DNA of 64,000 nt from Cryphonectria parasitica EP155 (Eukaryota; Ascomycota; Sordariomycetes; Diaporthales; Cryphonectriaceae). Under the pieces are notes generated by a model. The model saw only the letters and a list, made by a program, of their open reading frames with translations. It had not been told where the DNA came from and searched no databases. Positions 42,842 through 55,272 of the stretch are shown one piece after another; within the stretch, counting starts at the first letter, position 1; each line of letters begins with the position of its first letter. The DNA is taken from NCBI RefSeq assembly GCF_011745365.1, contig NW_024468910.1, positions 620,001 to 684,000 of the forward strand, given 5' to 3'. The position numbers and the translations under genes were made by a program.

Positions 42842-43498
42842 CTTATATAGTTCGCTTATAATAATGCAGATATAAGTATAATAAAGAAGTTATTATTCTT
42901 CATATTTTACAGATATAATCCAACAGCTTATTACAAAGTACTACTAGAAGCAGATGCAGAAGCTGCAAACAAAAGGATTAAGAAAATTAAGAAGATTCAG
43001 AAAGAACTCCAATCAGAATTACAATTTATTTAAGAATGAATAATACAATATGCAAATTCCAGAAGGATTGAGAAACTAATCCTACAAGAAGGAGATAAGA
43101 TCTACTTACTTCGAAAAAACATTAAAATAACTAGATCTAGCAACAAACTTGATTACAAGAAGTTAGAATTATTCAAAATCTTGCAACAGATCTTCTCAGT
43201 TAATTATAAGTTAGCATTATCTTATGAAATAAGAATATACTCGGTTTTCCACATCTTATTGCTGGAATCAGCAGCAAAGAAGATACTAATGGATAATACA
43301 GCAGAAGTAGAAAACAATGAATCAGAGTATAAGGTGGAAAAGATTCTCAAGTATAGAAGCATAGATAATACAAGGGAATACCTCATCAAATGAAAAGATT
43401 ACCCAGCAAGCGAAAATTCATGGGAATCACAGAAAAACATTAAAAACGCTTCAGAAAAAGTAGCTGAATATTGGAAAAAGAGAGAAACCAGCATCTAG
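42842..43498 (+). pseudogene. pol: Gypsy B integrase end and chromodomain
   Basis: Continues the B integrase after the C insertion. A plus-strand frame runs from YKLALSYEIRIY (about 43204) to the chromodomain ESEYKVEKILKYR, EYLIK and YPASENSWE (about 43320-43430). The TAG at 43496-43498 overlaps the antisense stop (43495-43497). Confidence 0.85.
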
Positions 43499-44019
43499 GA
43501 TAGTCGCTCTGCACCAAACCAAGATCCAGAGGCTTCAGAGATCTCATTCTCCAGGAAACCCGACCAATCTACCACAGAATTCCCCAAGTTCACAGAATTC
43601 CAATCAAAACCCTCAAAAGAAGAATCTCCAGCTACAACAGCGGATTCCTTAGCCACTACAGCCCGCACCTCAGCAGCAACGCAAGCCCGCTCCTCCTCAG
43701 CTTCCTTACATTCCAGCTCCTCCACACTGGAAAAGCCTCAACGAATAGCTTTCATCATCCTCTCAAACCACAGATGCTTCTGCTTCCGCAAACATTCCAC
43801 CTCTGCAGCAGCATCATGCAGCTGCTCCTCAGCACTCTCGAGTTGGTTCTCCAAACGCTGGTATTGAACCCCTATCCAACGAATTTCCGCTGCACCCAAC
43901 CCCTGAACATCGCACCAGGAGCGACCCAGGCGAACACATTCAGCGCAACAAGAAGAATCCTCAATAGAAACTTAACAAAATTGAATACTATGATCCTCGC
44001 AGAAGGAACAGAAAGGCAT
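43495..44019 (-). pseudogene. Antisense six-Cys/coiled-coil gene of gypsy B
   Basis: 175 codons from MPFCSFCEDH (44019) with two internal stops (after IQFC, and after MMKAIR). Cys pattern CSFC-x7-C-x9-CAEC-x7-C. The coiled coil is well preserved (YQRLENQLESAEEQLHDAAA). The tail is FDWNSVNLGNSVVDWSGFLE followed by NEISEASGS. This is the best-preserved copy among A-E and shows that the Trp before SGFL is the original residue. Confidence 0.8.
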
Positions 44020-44101
44020 GGTAATAGCATTCGTAAGAATCAAAGAAAGAAGGGAATCTTTTTGTTTAGTCTTCTCAGCGCGAGAACGAGATTTATTAAC
44101 T

Positions 44102-44164
44102 CTGCTCGACATCTCGATTAGAAAGGCAAGATCATGCATACGAAGAACTCGCTAGGATACTTAC
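44102..44164 (-). other. Predicted antisense-leader intron in B
   Basis: 63 bases on the minus strand: GTAAGT at 44164, TTCTAAT branch at about 44120, GAGCAG acceptor ending at 44102. Equivalent to F, A, C, D and E. Confidence 0.55.
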
Positions 44165-44190
44165 AGAAGATTGTTGAGAACAACAACGGA

Positions 44191-44204
44191 TAGGAGGGAG
44201 ATGA
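44191..44204 (+). promoter_or_regulatory. Polypurine tract of gypsy B
   Basis: TAGGAGGGAGATGA immediately before the 3' LTR. Confidence 0.75.
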
Positions 44205-44659
44205 TGTTATGATCCATCCAACATGCAGGTCGCGAAACAGGTCACGAGTGATAAGAACCAGGTATTAGGAATCCAACGTTCTGACAAAGCATTGATTACA
44301 TAATCCAGGGTTAGGATTATAAGCAGGATCAATTAGGAAGAATAGCTCCGGATAGGTGCTATCCAAAGCTAGCAGGATAACTTGGATATATTGCTATCCA
44401 ACATATCCATACTGAAGAGCTGGATATATAAGAACACGTTCATTACCATTAGATAGATTCAGTGCATAGCTCTTCAGTTGTCAATCTAAGTATCAGATTA
44501 CTCTCGTACTCTGATAGCCCTAAAGGCAGTGAACACTTGCATCGCTCATCAAAACTTGTACGGTTCCGTATTAAGGACTTGACACTTTGACACCGCTCTT
44601 GTTAGCATAAACCCCTTCGTGTACTTAGGAATCTTCGGATTGCTGCAGTGCTCATTACA
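44205..44659 (+). repeat. 3' LTR of gypsy B
   Basis: 455 bp. It keeps GGATAGGTGCTATCC and the long GGATATATTG stem, with transition differences from the 5' copy. Ends CTCATTACA, followed by GTCTG. Confidence 0.93.
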
Positions 44660-44664
44660 GTCTG

Positions 44665-46150
44665 CTTTACTAGAGCTAATAATCTCCAATAAACTGTTAA
44701 TAAGCTCTAATGAATTATTCAGTTGCCTATTGAGAAATACTTCTTCAAATGCTTATAAGAGCTATTCCGCTTATTATTGCTTGTAATATCTCAAGAGATA
44801 TTTTTCTTTGTTATTTTCTCTAAAGACTAATTCTTTCTCAAGAGTATTAGAGCAATCTGAGTTGCTATTATTCAGAACTGTATTATAGATTGATTTCTTT
44901 CTTCCTATTGCTAGCTGCTTAGTTTTTCTTTATAATGCTTTCGGAAACTATTCTGAATCTTTCTTATTCGAGAGATGTATTAAGCAGTTATTATTATAGC
45001 AGAATATTCAGCTGAGATTTCTGTAATCAATGGAATCCGATACTTGCTCTGAGAGAATATTTTTGCTTAGCTGATTAGATTGCTATACTTGCATCACGTT
45101 AAGCTATTATTCTTTGAAGATAGATTTCTATTATTAAAGCTTTTTAAGCTAGCAACAATCTTGTGCAATATAGCTTAGTTTATTGCAGTTGTAATAGTTT
45201 CAATTGTATATCTTTCTTCTAATTGCATTTAATTCTATAGATCTAGCATAAGTACTTCTACTCTATACTATGCTCTGCTAAAGATCTTTGTTCTAGCTTC
45301 AGAGTTGAAACTTTTTGCTGATATTTAGCTGCAATCGCTATATAAGTTAGCTTTCTCTCTTCTTGAATTTTTCCATTTGCTATTTGTAAAAGCAGTTATT
45401 CATTTTAATAGCTGCATTTGAGAATGCTATAAAGTCTTCAAGCTATTCTTATTTTGCAATCTTATTCTTAATTTCATTCTTAAGTTTCTTATAATAGTAT
45501 TCGATAAGATTCTTATCTTTCTATAGAAATTATATAGCAAGTTGCTTAAACTTAATTATATAAGCTAATGCTAATTTAATCTGCTTAAGATCTATTAACT
45601 GTTTAGCTGCTATATATTCTTTGTTAAAATTATCAAAGATGTTCTTAAGAGCTTTCTCAAAATCTTCAAAGGAATTGAATATCTTCTTAGTAATTCTAGC
45701 GCATATATCAGAATTGTTAGCATATTCCAGATAGTTGCGGAGAGAAGATTTGTACTAAATGAGAGCGTTTTTCTTAAAGCAAGTTCTAGCGAGAATAACT
45801 TTCTCGGATTCTATAATAAACTGAGAAGCATTATGCAAGAAGTACATCTTGCAGTAGGTAAGGAATTCCTAAAGAAGTTCCTGGATGCTATTATACATGG
45901 TGAGCTTGTTCATCTTGTATGCTTTCCTGGTGTTACTAGTGCTTATAGAGGTGAACTGCATCTGCTGAGCTTGTTAAGCTAGCTGAGCCTGCTGGTTAGC
46001 AATGGTGGCGCTCTGAGCCTGCTGCTGATTGCGTAGGTTCTGAATACGCTGAGTGAGCTGGTACACCTGGTTAACTGGTTCTTTCTGAGTAGGGGCGTGC
46101 GAGAACGAAGGGGATTCTTGAGAAGCTATTGTATTCCGTATTGCTTAAGG
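44665..46150 (-). pseudogene. gag: Gypsy A gag
   Basis: Minus-strand remnant of gag: a Gln/Ala-rich coiled segment (about 46060-45960) and the capsid-like region with the same order as C (about 45930-45500). The knuckle region (about 45130-45180) is heavily mutated. It is separated from A's pol by B. Confidence 0.8.
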
Positions 46151-46189
46151 GGGTAATACTGAACTGTTCTTGAACAAGAGTTGTTAAAA

Positions 46190-46661
46190 TGTAATGAATG
46201 CACTGCAATATCCGAAGATCTGAAGTATATAAAGAGTTTATGCTAACAAGAGCAGTATCAAAGTAGAATCCACTGAATACGGAATATAACTGTAGTCTGT
46301 GCAAGTGCTGATCATTCGCCTTTGGAGCTATTCAAGTGTGTAACAGATAAATACTTAGATTAACAACTGAAGAGCTATATCCTGATAAGCTATCTAATAG
46401 TAGTGAACGTATCCTTATATATCCAGCTCTTCAGTATGAATCGACAGAGTCGCTCGTCGACTTCTTCGACTGATCGACAGAGTCGCTCGTTAACTCCTTC
46501 GACTGTGCAACCATTATAACCCTAACTCTGGTTATGTAATCCTGGCCTGTGTCCTTTCCGTGGGCTAGTGTCGAATCTCTGATGCCGAAGGGTCCGTTCT
46601 GGACGTCCTTGGTGCTGTGCCGCTTCCCTATCGTGACCTGCATGTTGGGTGGGTCATAACA
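46190..46661 (-). repeat. 5' LTR of gypsy A
   Basis: 472 bp. The two 33-bp cassette repeats are at 46441-46473 and 46474-46506 (CGACAGAGTCGCTCGT cores). The adjoining PBS region reads TTTTAACAACTCTTG on the element strand, the G-to-A form of the family sequence. Confidence 0.93.
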
Positions 46662-46666
46662 GTTTC

Positions 46667-47826
46667 CGAGAATCTCCCTCTTTATAGCATTATCTTATAC
46701 GGATGTAGTATCTCTTCTTGAAGTGCAAGAAGCGCATCAGAGCATAAGTTATAAGCTGTATAGCAATAACTATACAGGTTAGTAATGATATCTTTCTATG
46801 TAGTATGATTCATATCTTCTCAATATCCTGCAATACCAAAAAGAAATGAGAATCAAACTGCTACGAGGATTTGTAGCAAGTGACTCGATCCAGAGATCTC
46901 CATAGAGAAGTTTTGATAAGTTTCTGTATTTGTTAGCAAAAAAACAAAAAAAAAGATTTAGGAGAGTAACCGAGTAGGGAGCTTACAATATATCTCCACC
47001 TATATTCTGAGCAAACCTGACATGCCTCAGAGCATCGCCGCCAGCCAGGAATTGCTCGCAAATCGAATAGCCGCGGACGAGTCTTGGGATGCTGTAACAG
47101 ATTTCGCGTTCGAGGATTTGATATCTGATTGTACTCAAGTTGGCCCCCAGCCCTTGCCGGGCTGTGGGGGGGATTAGGAGGATCTGCGCATATATAAGAC
47201 ATAACTTATTTGTGTCTTTCGAGAATATAAGAGCACCCTTGACTCTGTGTCGATCGAGGCCGAGGTTGAGGCCGAGGTATATACTTGGGTCCAGTTGACA
47301 ATACTGCAAAGACAGCAGTTTGCCAAACTCAAACCCAACCAGCCTGCTGCCTACTATGTACAACACGGGTCCCCCTGCCCCCAAGTTCTCTGGAAGAGGG
47401 AGATGACGGCGTTGATCCCAGGGCCCAGGCGTTGTTATCCTGTAGCATGGCGATGGGTTACTAGTACTACGGAGACGCCAGTGATGTCAGTGGCTCTCTA
47501 TGCTTCTTACAGTTGGAGCATCGAAATTCACGGCAGTCGCGCCCGGGTTTCCGCGGAAGGTCCGGATCTAGCAGTTCGGCCCTCATCGCGAGGCGAGGCC
47601 CACTCTTTCTTTTGCTGGCCTTGCTGCTGAGGAGAGTCGGACATATTGAATTCATTATCTGATGGGAGCATGTTTCTACAGTAGGAGGCGAATGGATTTT
47701 AAGTATTGATGCAAAAGGTGATCGAAATATTGAGTTGAATATGGACTACGCACAAGTATTCCATGCAGCATACAGCACACTGACGAATTTCACTAGATAA
47801 TCGGCTTAAACGTTATTCATTTGGTA
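46667..47826. other. Non-gypsy island with a GC-rich block (about 46985-47690)
   Basis: Pre-insertion neighbour of 24148. The GC-rich block starts with ATG at 47019 on the plus strand, giving MPQSIAASQELLANRIAADE and about 50 codons to a TAG. Frames on both strands remain open further right (47247-47630 plus, 47384-46983 minus). I recognise no family. The block is clearly less AT-mutated than the flanking elements, so it may be single copy. Confidence 0.35.
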
Positions 47827-49234
47827 AGTCGAAGCACCCCCTTGTGGACACCCCCCCCTTGTGAACACCCCTGGCCAGCCACATCGCATATATATATATA
47901 CATTGATTTATATACATTTCTCTTCCTAATCAGCTACTACGATACAGTCCTCCTAATCAGTAGGTACTTCGGCATCGCTCTCTTCATTTAGACTATCGTT
48001 ATTCCTGTTGACTGCATTTTGAGCCTTCTGTATAGCCTCAATATCTGCAAACCTCGAATTTGGGCTTGTATCTACCTTTCTTCTTTTAGTTGGCCTTCTG
48101 GCCTCAGCCTGCTTTTCCAGTATCTCATTCTTTTCCAGAGCTCTAGCTAGTTCAACATCCCTCTCACTGAATGCTTTGCATATCTTCCTGAAAAGTATAC
48201 GTTGTACTGGCAAAGATGAAAGCTAGTGCTGATTCTACTGTAGTTGATAGTATATATCTCGAGCTTCGCAAGGCATTGAAAAGATAATTGCTTAGCCTGA
48301 GGAGGCTTTCAGGGTATTCTGGGCTGCTTTTGATGCTGTTGACTTTGAATTTGCCTGAGTCTGGATGAACTGAGAGGTGTTCTCGAGAAGAGAGCTGAGG
48401 AGTGGCTTGGAAGGTTTAATAGGCCATAAGCCTGAAGCATTCCATCCAGACTTGATATTCTGGCTCGAAAGGCCTTCCAAGCGAGCCTGATGATAGGTCT
48501 CGAGGAATATTCGCTTGCCAAAGACTGTTGAATCCCCTTACTAGCTTATAGAACTGACTTCTCGCCTGTATGCTCTCTTGAGAGACGAGAAGATCTCTAG
48601 ATCGAGGGGCTGAAGTATGTGAGAGGTATGAGGAGGCAAGTAAATCAACAGGATGTTGTTTTGATAGCATTGCCACATAAACTCATCAGTTGTATGGCTG
48701 CTGTGGCTATCCAGGACTAATAGTCGAGCCTCTGAGGGGTCTGCTAGCTTGCTGCCTGGGATGAAGATCTTTTTCAGCTATTCGAGAGCTACAGCATTAT
48801 CAGTCCATCCATTGCTCGTAGCTGTGAACTGCCAGCTCTCAAATGACTCCAAGAAGAGAGGAAACCACTGTTATTGTACTGTTTGGCTCTTGAAGATCAC
48901 TAGAGGAGAAAGATAAGTGCCTGTAGCAGAGATACACTTGAGGATCGAAGTTCAGGATCTCGACCCAGGCTTTTTTTGATGAATTGAATGTGAAGAAGAG
49001 CTCCCAAGAACCAATCCATTCTCTCCTTAGCCCTCAGCTATTCCAGCTTCATCCATATTCCATCTATTAGCTGGTTTGATAGCTTGGATTTGAGGAAGAT
49101 CGAAAAAACGAAACCAAGGCCTTATTATCTCTGTTGTAGCTCTATTGATTCGTTCAGAAGCAATCCGTTTATGCTTTCATACCCTTATCTCTGAATTTCT
49201 CTTCAAAAAGCCCTCAGTCCATCTCTTCCCTAGC
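47827..49234 (-). mobile_element. Fot1/pogo-type Tc1-mariner element, left part (split by D)
   Basis: Minus-strand transposase followed by a candidate terminal sequence AGTCGAAGCACCCCCTTGTG at 47827, preceded by TA (47825-47826), the target site of this superfamily. The 5' part of the element is cut at 49234 by gypsy D and should lie beyond D's far LTR, outside the window. Confidence 0.65.
47953..49220 (-). pseudogene. Fot1/pogo-like DDE transposase, decayed
   Basis: Cut-and-paste transposase. WNMDEAGIAEG (about 49080-49050) carries the first catalytic Asp and LVLDSHSSHTTDEFMW (about 48725-48675) the second. LPPHTSHILQPLDLEIFSSL (about 48640-48580) is the conserved downstream block with the third acidic position. 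Then YHQARLEGLSSQNIKSGWNA (about 48500-48440) is the typical C-terminal segment, and RRPTKRRKVDT (about 48110-48080) is a basic tail. Stops occur near 48310, 48540 and 48745 and elsewhere. The N-terminal HTH domains are not in this part. Confidence 0.85.
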
Positions 49235-49680
49235 TGTTATGACCCATCCAACATGCAGGTCACGAATCACGCCCAGCCAACAGAAGAACCAGGTATCATG
49301 ACTCAACATCAGAACAGCCAATAAGGATTACATAATTCAGGATTAGGATTACTAGCGCAACTATGTTAGCTATGAACATAGTCAACAGAGTCAGGAGATG
49401 ATTATGAGGAATCAGAACATAGTTATTATAGTTAGAACTGAAGAGCTGAATATATAAGAACACGCTTATTATTATGAGATAGATCATGAGTATATAGCTT
49501 TTCAGTTATTAATCTAAATATCAGATTACTTTCCTACTCTGATAGCTCCAAAGGCAGTGAATACTTGCATAGTTATCTCAGTTATATTTCTGTATTCAAA
49601 GCTTATACTTGGTACTGCTCTTGTTAGCATAAACTCTTTGTATACTTTGGAATCTTCGGATTACTGCAGTGCTTATTATA
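49235..49680 (+). repeat. 5' LTR of gypsy D
   Basis: 446 bp, TGTTATGACCCATCCAACAT to GCTTATTATA. U3 cassette with ACTATGTT-AGCTATG-AACATAGT (49360-49382), related to the solo LTR at 18116 rather than to A, B, C or E. Confidence 0.9.
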
Positions 49681-49737
49681 TTTTGATAACTCTTATTCAA
49701 GAACAGTTCAGTATTATTCTTGAATAATACGGAATAC

Positions 49738-52700
49738 AATAGCTTCTCAAGGATCCTCTTCATTCTTGCACCTCCCTATTCAGGAAGAACTGATCAACCA
49801 AGTATACTAGCTTACTCAGTATATTCAGAATCTGTGCAATCAGCAGCAGGCTCAGAGTGCTACTATTGCTAATCAGCAGGCTTAGCTAGAGCAGCAGGCT
49901 TAATAAGCTCAGCAGGCGCAGCTTATTTCTATAATCACTAATAATGCTGGAAAAGCATACAAGATGAATAAGCTTGCTATATATAATAGCAATCAAAAAA
50001 TGCTATATAGATTCCTTACCTACTGCAGAGCATACTTTTTGCATTATACAATCCAGTTTACTAAAGAATCTGAGAAGATTATTCTTGCAGGAACTCATTT
50101 CAAGAAGAATGCTCTTATCTAATACAAGCTTTCTCTATATAATTACTTGGAGCATTAGAATAATTCTAATGTATATATTCAGAATACTAAGAATATATTC
50201 GATTTCTTTGCAGATTTCGAAAAAGCTCTCAAGAAAATCTTTAATAATTCTAATAAAGAATATATTATAGCTCAGCAGCTTATAAATCTTAAGCAGACTA
50301 AATTAGCTTCTGCTTATATAGTTAAATTTAAATAGCTCTTAGTACAACTCTTATAGAAAGATAAGAATCTTATAAAATATTATTATAAGAAACTTAAGAA
50401 TAATATTAAGAATAAAATCTTTAAATAAGATTAGCTAGAGAACTTTGCAATATTCTTAAATCAAGCAATCTATATTAATAATTATTTATACGAATAATAA
50501 ATAAAAAAGTTTAAAAAGAGAGAAAGCTAGATTTGAAGATTTCTAGCTAATATAAGCAAGAAACTCTAATACAAAAACAGCAGTTAATATAGCAGCACAG
50601 CTCAGAGCAGCACTATGCATGCTGAACTTATGAAGCTCAACGCTGCTAACAGGCAGTACAGCAAGAAGAACAGTATTACTTGCTATAACTATAACAAACA
50701 GGGATATATATCATGCAACTGCTATTAATTCCGAAAGAACAAATAGCAACCAGTTCAGAAAGAATGCTAAGTGAATATTGCTTAGCAGCAGAAATCCAAT
50801 TAACTGAGTAGAAATATCTTCTTAGAGCAAGTATTAAATTCTATTGATTATGGAAGTTTCAGCTGAACATTCTGCTATAACAATAACTGCTTAATAAACC
50901 TCTTGAATAAGAAAAGCTCAGAATAGTTCTCTCAGAAACTAAAGCATTATAAATAGATAGCGATAAAAGAATAAGATTATATACTCAGTATAATTACAAG
51001 CAGTAATAACTCGGATTACTCTAATACTATTGAATAAAGCATTCAGGAGCTAGAGACGGAACTTGATAACAGCACTCTTCATTACTTCCCGTTACTCGCA
51101 TCAAGCATTACAACTAGGAATATGAACAAGGGATGATATCCTCTCAGCTATTGATACAAATATCTGAATAATGCTAAAAATATCTTTCAAGTAACAGAGG
51201 AATTAAGCTAGAGCAAACAATCTAGCAATCTATCAGGATCTTTTATAAATAGCGAACTCAACAGCTCTACGGAAGTTCAGAAAGAAAGATTTCCCTTTAG
51301 CATCGAATAAAATAAGAAGATAATATGGATTGAGTATCTCATTTATAAGATGGAATTAGAGGAACTTTTCATCTGCATTCTCTTGCAAAATATTGAAGCA
51401 TAATAAGATAAGAACTCTCGAATCAGCTCACTTTACAACCAACATTATAAGCTAGCATGAATCTCCTGCGCTTATTATAACTGCTAGATATATTTTTCAG
51501 AGAAGATGCAATATGAATAGTTCTCTATTAGAGAATCAGAACAGATTCTTCAGGCTATTGAAGCAGAGAAACTTTACTTTAGGAAAATTCTTAATAGATA
51601 GTATAATAATGCATATATTGAGCTATTTAATAACTGCTCTAGATAATATATAAATAAAAAGAAAGAATAGTAGCAATATAAAATAATATTCTATATAATC
51701 TATATTAATAATAAGATTTGCAACTAGCATTAGCAGAAAAATAATCAGAAGTAATGATAATATAAGCAAAAACAAGCTAAAAAGCTCGTTTGAGAAGCAG
51801 CTATGCAAGCTTAGAAGGAGAATAAGCAGTTTTTAGAAATCCCAAAAGAACTGAATTACTTATAAAGAAACTGCAGATGATTAGATTAGAACAATTCCTA
51901 TATAAAGCTTCTAAGGCAAACTATGCTTATATCAAGCTCAATATATACATTCGGAAATACAAGTACAGCGCATTATTGAATAGTAGTGCTTAGGAAAACT
52001 TCATATTCCTATATATCATCAATCAGGTACAATTACAATGGAAACGGAAAAGCTAACTCTATATTCTCAGCACTATGGAAGAATAATCTGTTGCATACAA
52101 CCAAGATATAATCAATACAGAAACTGATTATCTTTCTATTTTAATCCAGGAATATATAATCAGAGTTTCTTTTAATATTACAGATATAGCACAATATGAG
52201 CTGATTTTGGAGCTTTCATAGCTTAAAGAATAAAATCCTTGAATCGATTGAACTACTGATTAGATCTCATAGGAACAAGCTATACTCAGAGAGATAGTTG
52301 CAATCAATAGCGCAGAACGGAATTCAGTTACTAAAGAATACTCGAGGAAAGAAGCTTCAAACGGATTCATATATACCTCTAGGCCAGCAGAGCTAGCAGC
52401 TTAAGAAGAAGAACCTAGTAACAAGCAAATCCAAACAGTGCTAGAGCGCTAACAGGTTAATATAACAACGAAAGCAAGGCTCTCAGCAAATCGATCCGCT
52501 CCGAAGCAACAAGAGAAAGCTTCAGAATGTGAATTGTAAGTTTACAGGAAAATCTCGAAACCAAGCTCTCAAGCAGTCAGTCCAGCTCAGAGCAACCGCT
52601 CAAGGCCCTCAAAAACGCTATCAAAAACAACCAGCGAAAAGAAGCACGCCCAACAATATCTACTATTCCTCCAGATAGCAGAAACAGAATATAAATCAAA

Positions 52701-54617
52701 ATCAATACTTGCAAGTATATTACAGAAATATTACAAATTTAAGAAATTATTTCAAAAAGAATTGAATACAGAGTTATTAGAATATAGCTTATATAATTAT
52801 AAGATCTTACTATAAAAGAGAAAATAGCCTAAGTTTTTCCTTATTTATAGATTAAACAAAGTATAACTCGAGATACTCAGGAAATATCTCAATGAAAATC
52901 TTAAGAAGAGATATATAATTATTGCAATTATTAGTAGAATATTCTATTCTATTCATATTCAAAAAGAATAGCAAGCTTAGACTATATATTAATTATAAAT
53001 AACTTAATAATATTATAATCAAAAACCAATATTCGTTACTATTCATTAAGGAACTATAAGATAGATTGCAGGGAGTATAGTAGTTTACAGCTCTAGATCT
53101 CAAAGAAGCTTACAATCTAATCAGAATGAAGAAAAGAGAGAAATAGAAAACTGCTTTTAGAATATACTATGAACATTACAAATATTTGATTATACTCTTT
53201 AGTTTAATAAATACTCCAGCTTTATTCCAAGAAATAATTAATTATATTCTATACAAGCATTTCAATCAATTTATTATTGCATATTTCAATAATATTCTTA
53301 TTTACTCTCGAATACTAGAAGAATATAAAGAGTATATGGAAATAGTATTGCAAATGCTTCAGAATGCAAAACTCCTTATGAAATCCGCAAAAAGTTACTT
53401 CTATATACAAAAAGTTAATTACTTCGGATTTATAATCAAGCTAGAATGCATCAAACTATAGAAAGATAAAATAGAAGCTATTAGAAGTTAGCTGATCTCT
53501 AAGAACATTAGAAATATTAAATCTTTTCTTGAATATATTAACTTTTACAAGCAGTTCATCAGGAATTATAGCTGGATTGCATACTCTCTTATAAATCTTA
53601 TTAAGAAGAAGCAGCTTTTTAAGTAGAACTCCAAAATGCAGGAAGCTTTTAATAAGATTATTGGATATATTATCTTAGAACCAATTCTGTATAAAGCAGA
53701 TCTCTATAAACTATTTAAGATTGAAACTAATGTATTAGAATATATATTCAGAGAACAACTCAGTTAGCAAGATAATCAAGAATGCTTAAGAATTATAAGC
53801 AACTTTTCAAAGAAGTTAAACAGCTCAGAAATTAACTACAGAATTCTGAATTAGAAACTTATAGCAATAGTAAAAGCTTTTAAGAAATAGCAATACTATT
53901 TTATCAGTATATAATACTTGATTATAGTTTACTCGGATTATAAGAACTTGATTATATTTATAATAATCAAAGTTCTGAATAAATAGCAAGTTAGATAAGC
54001 AGAATTTCTCTTATAATTCGATTTCAGAAATGTATACTGCAAAAGCTTAGAAAATGAATAAGCAGATGCTCTTAGCAGGAAGTTAGATTATTGAAACGCA
54101 GATTCCTCAGATATACAAAATATCTTTACTCAAAACAAATCAGAGAGCCTTATCAACGCATATAAGAAGCTAAATACTATCTTTAGAATCGAATCTTCAG
54201 AAAAGAATTCAGAATCAATAACTTCAGACGAATAAAATAGCTATATCAAGAATATATACAGTATACCAGCACATAAATACTAAGGAATTAGAGCAATCTA
54301 TAAGCATATTAAAAAACACTGGAATTCGCTAAGCTTTAGAAAGAGAATTGAAAACCTCTTATAATAATGCAATAGCTGCAAAAAGAATAAAATAGAAAGA
54401 TATAAGCTTTACAGACTACTGTACTCTTTATCAATACTTACAACTATTTAGCAATCTATCAATCTAAACTTCATTATCAAGCTATCTCTCTTATAAGAAC
54501 TCTTAACTAAAATGCAATACAATAGCATTTTAGTAATAATTTGCAAATTAAGCAAGTATACTTATTTTCTTCTTTATAAGAAAAGCAGTATAGTAGAAGA
54601 ATTCGCATATGCATTTC
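49738..54617 (+). pseudogene. gag-pol: Gypsy D gag and 5' part of pol
   Basis: gag coiled region at about 49840-49930, knuckle-like CYNYNKQGYISCNC at about 50682-50725 (one Cys and the His replaced by Tyr, both single transitions), end of the protease region at about 52150-52270, RT at about 52740-53480 (YFNNILIYSRILEEY), RNase H at about 53690-54110 and integrase to 54617. Densely stopped; among the most eroded copies. Confidence 0.82.
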
Positions 54618-55070
54618 TGTAATGAGCACTGCAGCAATCCGAAGATTCCTAAGTACACAAAGGGGTTTATACTAACAAGAGCAGTATCAAAGTATCAAGT
54701 CCTTGAATACGGAACCGTACAAGTCCTAATAAGCGATGCAAGTATTCACTGCCTTTGGGGCTACTCAGTGTATGAGACTGAATACTTAGATTGACAACTG
54801 AAGAGCTATGTACTGAATCCATCTAATGGTAATGAACGTGTTCTTATATATTCAGCTCTTCAGTACGGCTCGTTGGGATTGCTGGCGAGCTTAGCGATCC
54901 AAGGTGTAAAGCTCGTTGGGATCGCTGGCGAGCTCAACGATCCTCCCTCCTTTACAACCCTAATTCTGGGATATATAATCAATGCTTTGTTAGAACATTG
55001 GGTTCTTGATACCTGGTTCTTGTTACTTATAACTTGTTTTCGTGATCTGCATATTGGATAGATTATAACA
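54618..55070 (-). repeat. 3' LTR of gypsy E
   Basis: 453 bp. Differences seen against 61592-62044 are transitions. The cassette contains CGTTGGGATTGCTGGCGAGC-type repeats. Confidence 0.92.
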
Positions 55071-55110
55071 TCATCTCCCTTCTATCAGTTGTTATTCCCA
55101 ACGATCTTCT

Positions 55111-55172
55111 GTAAGTATCCTGGCAAGTCTCCGTGTTTATGATCTTGCCTTCCTAATCGAGATGCTGAACAG
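55111..55172 (+). other. Predicted antisense-leader intron in E
   Basis: 62 bases: GTAAGT donor at 55111, CCTAAT branch at about 55152-55157, GAACAG acceptor at 55172. Confidence 0.55.
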
Positions 55173-55272
55173 AATTAACAAAATCGCGAAACTGAAATCT
55201 TTGAATCCTCGCTCTAACAAAAAGAAGCAGAAAGATCTCCTTCTTCAGTTCATTCTTTCAAACGGTTTCGAT

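Larger units (their letters stand above)
29800..44659 (+). mobile_element. Gypsy element B (plus), nested in A and hosting C
   Basis: LTRs 29800-30254 and 44205-44659, both 455 bp. GTCTG duplications (29795-29799 and 44660-44664) prove insertion into A. Net length without C and its duplication is 7419 bp. gag begins at about 30311, where the expected start codon reads ATA. The pol frames run to 35400, resume at 42842 and end at 43498. The antisense gene and PPT follow. Strong AT bias and many stops. Confidence 0.94.
24149..46661 (-). mobile_element. Gypsy element A (minus), host of nested element B and a foreign solo LTR
   Basis: LTRs at 24149-24620 and 46190-46661, both 472 bp, with GTTTC target duplications (24144-24148 and 46662-46666). 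Removing the solo LTR (233 bp + 5) and B (14860 bp + 5) leaves 7410 bp, the family size. Order along the minus strand: gag (46150-44665), B insertion point, protease/RT/RNase H/integrase/chromodomain (29799 to about 25590), antisense gene, PPT complement, 3' LTR (left). It is the outermost and so oldest insertion of this nest, heavily AT-biased with many stops. Confidence 0.93.

Noticed and set aside
47247..47630. 127-codon plus-strand frame in the GC island as a gene
   Set aside because: The minus strand is equally open, and neither has a recognisable motif or a clear start context.
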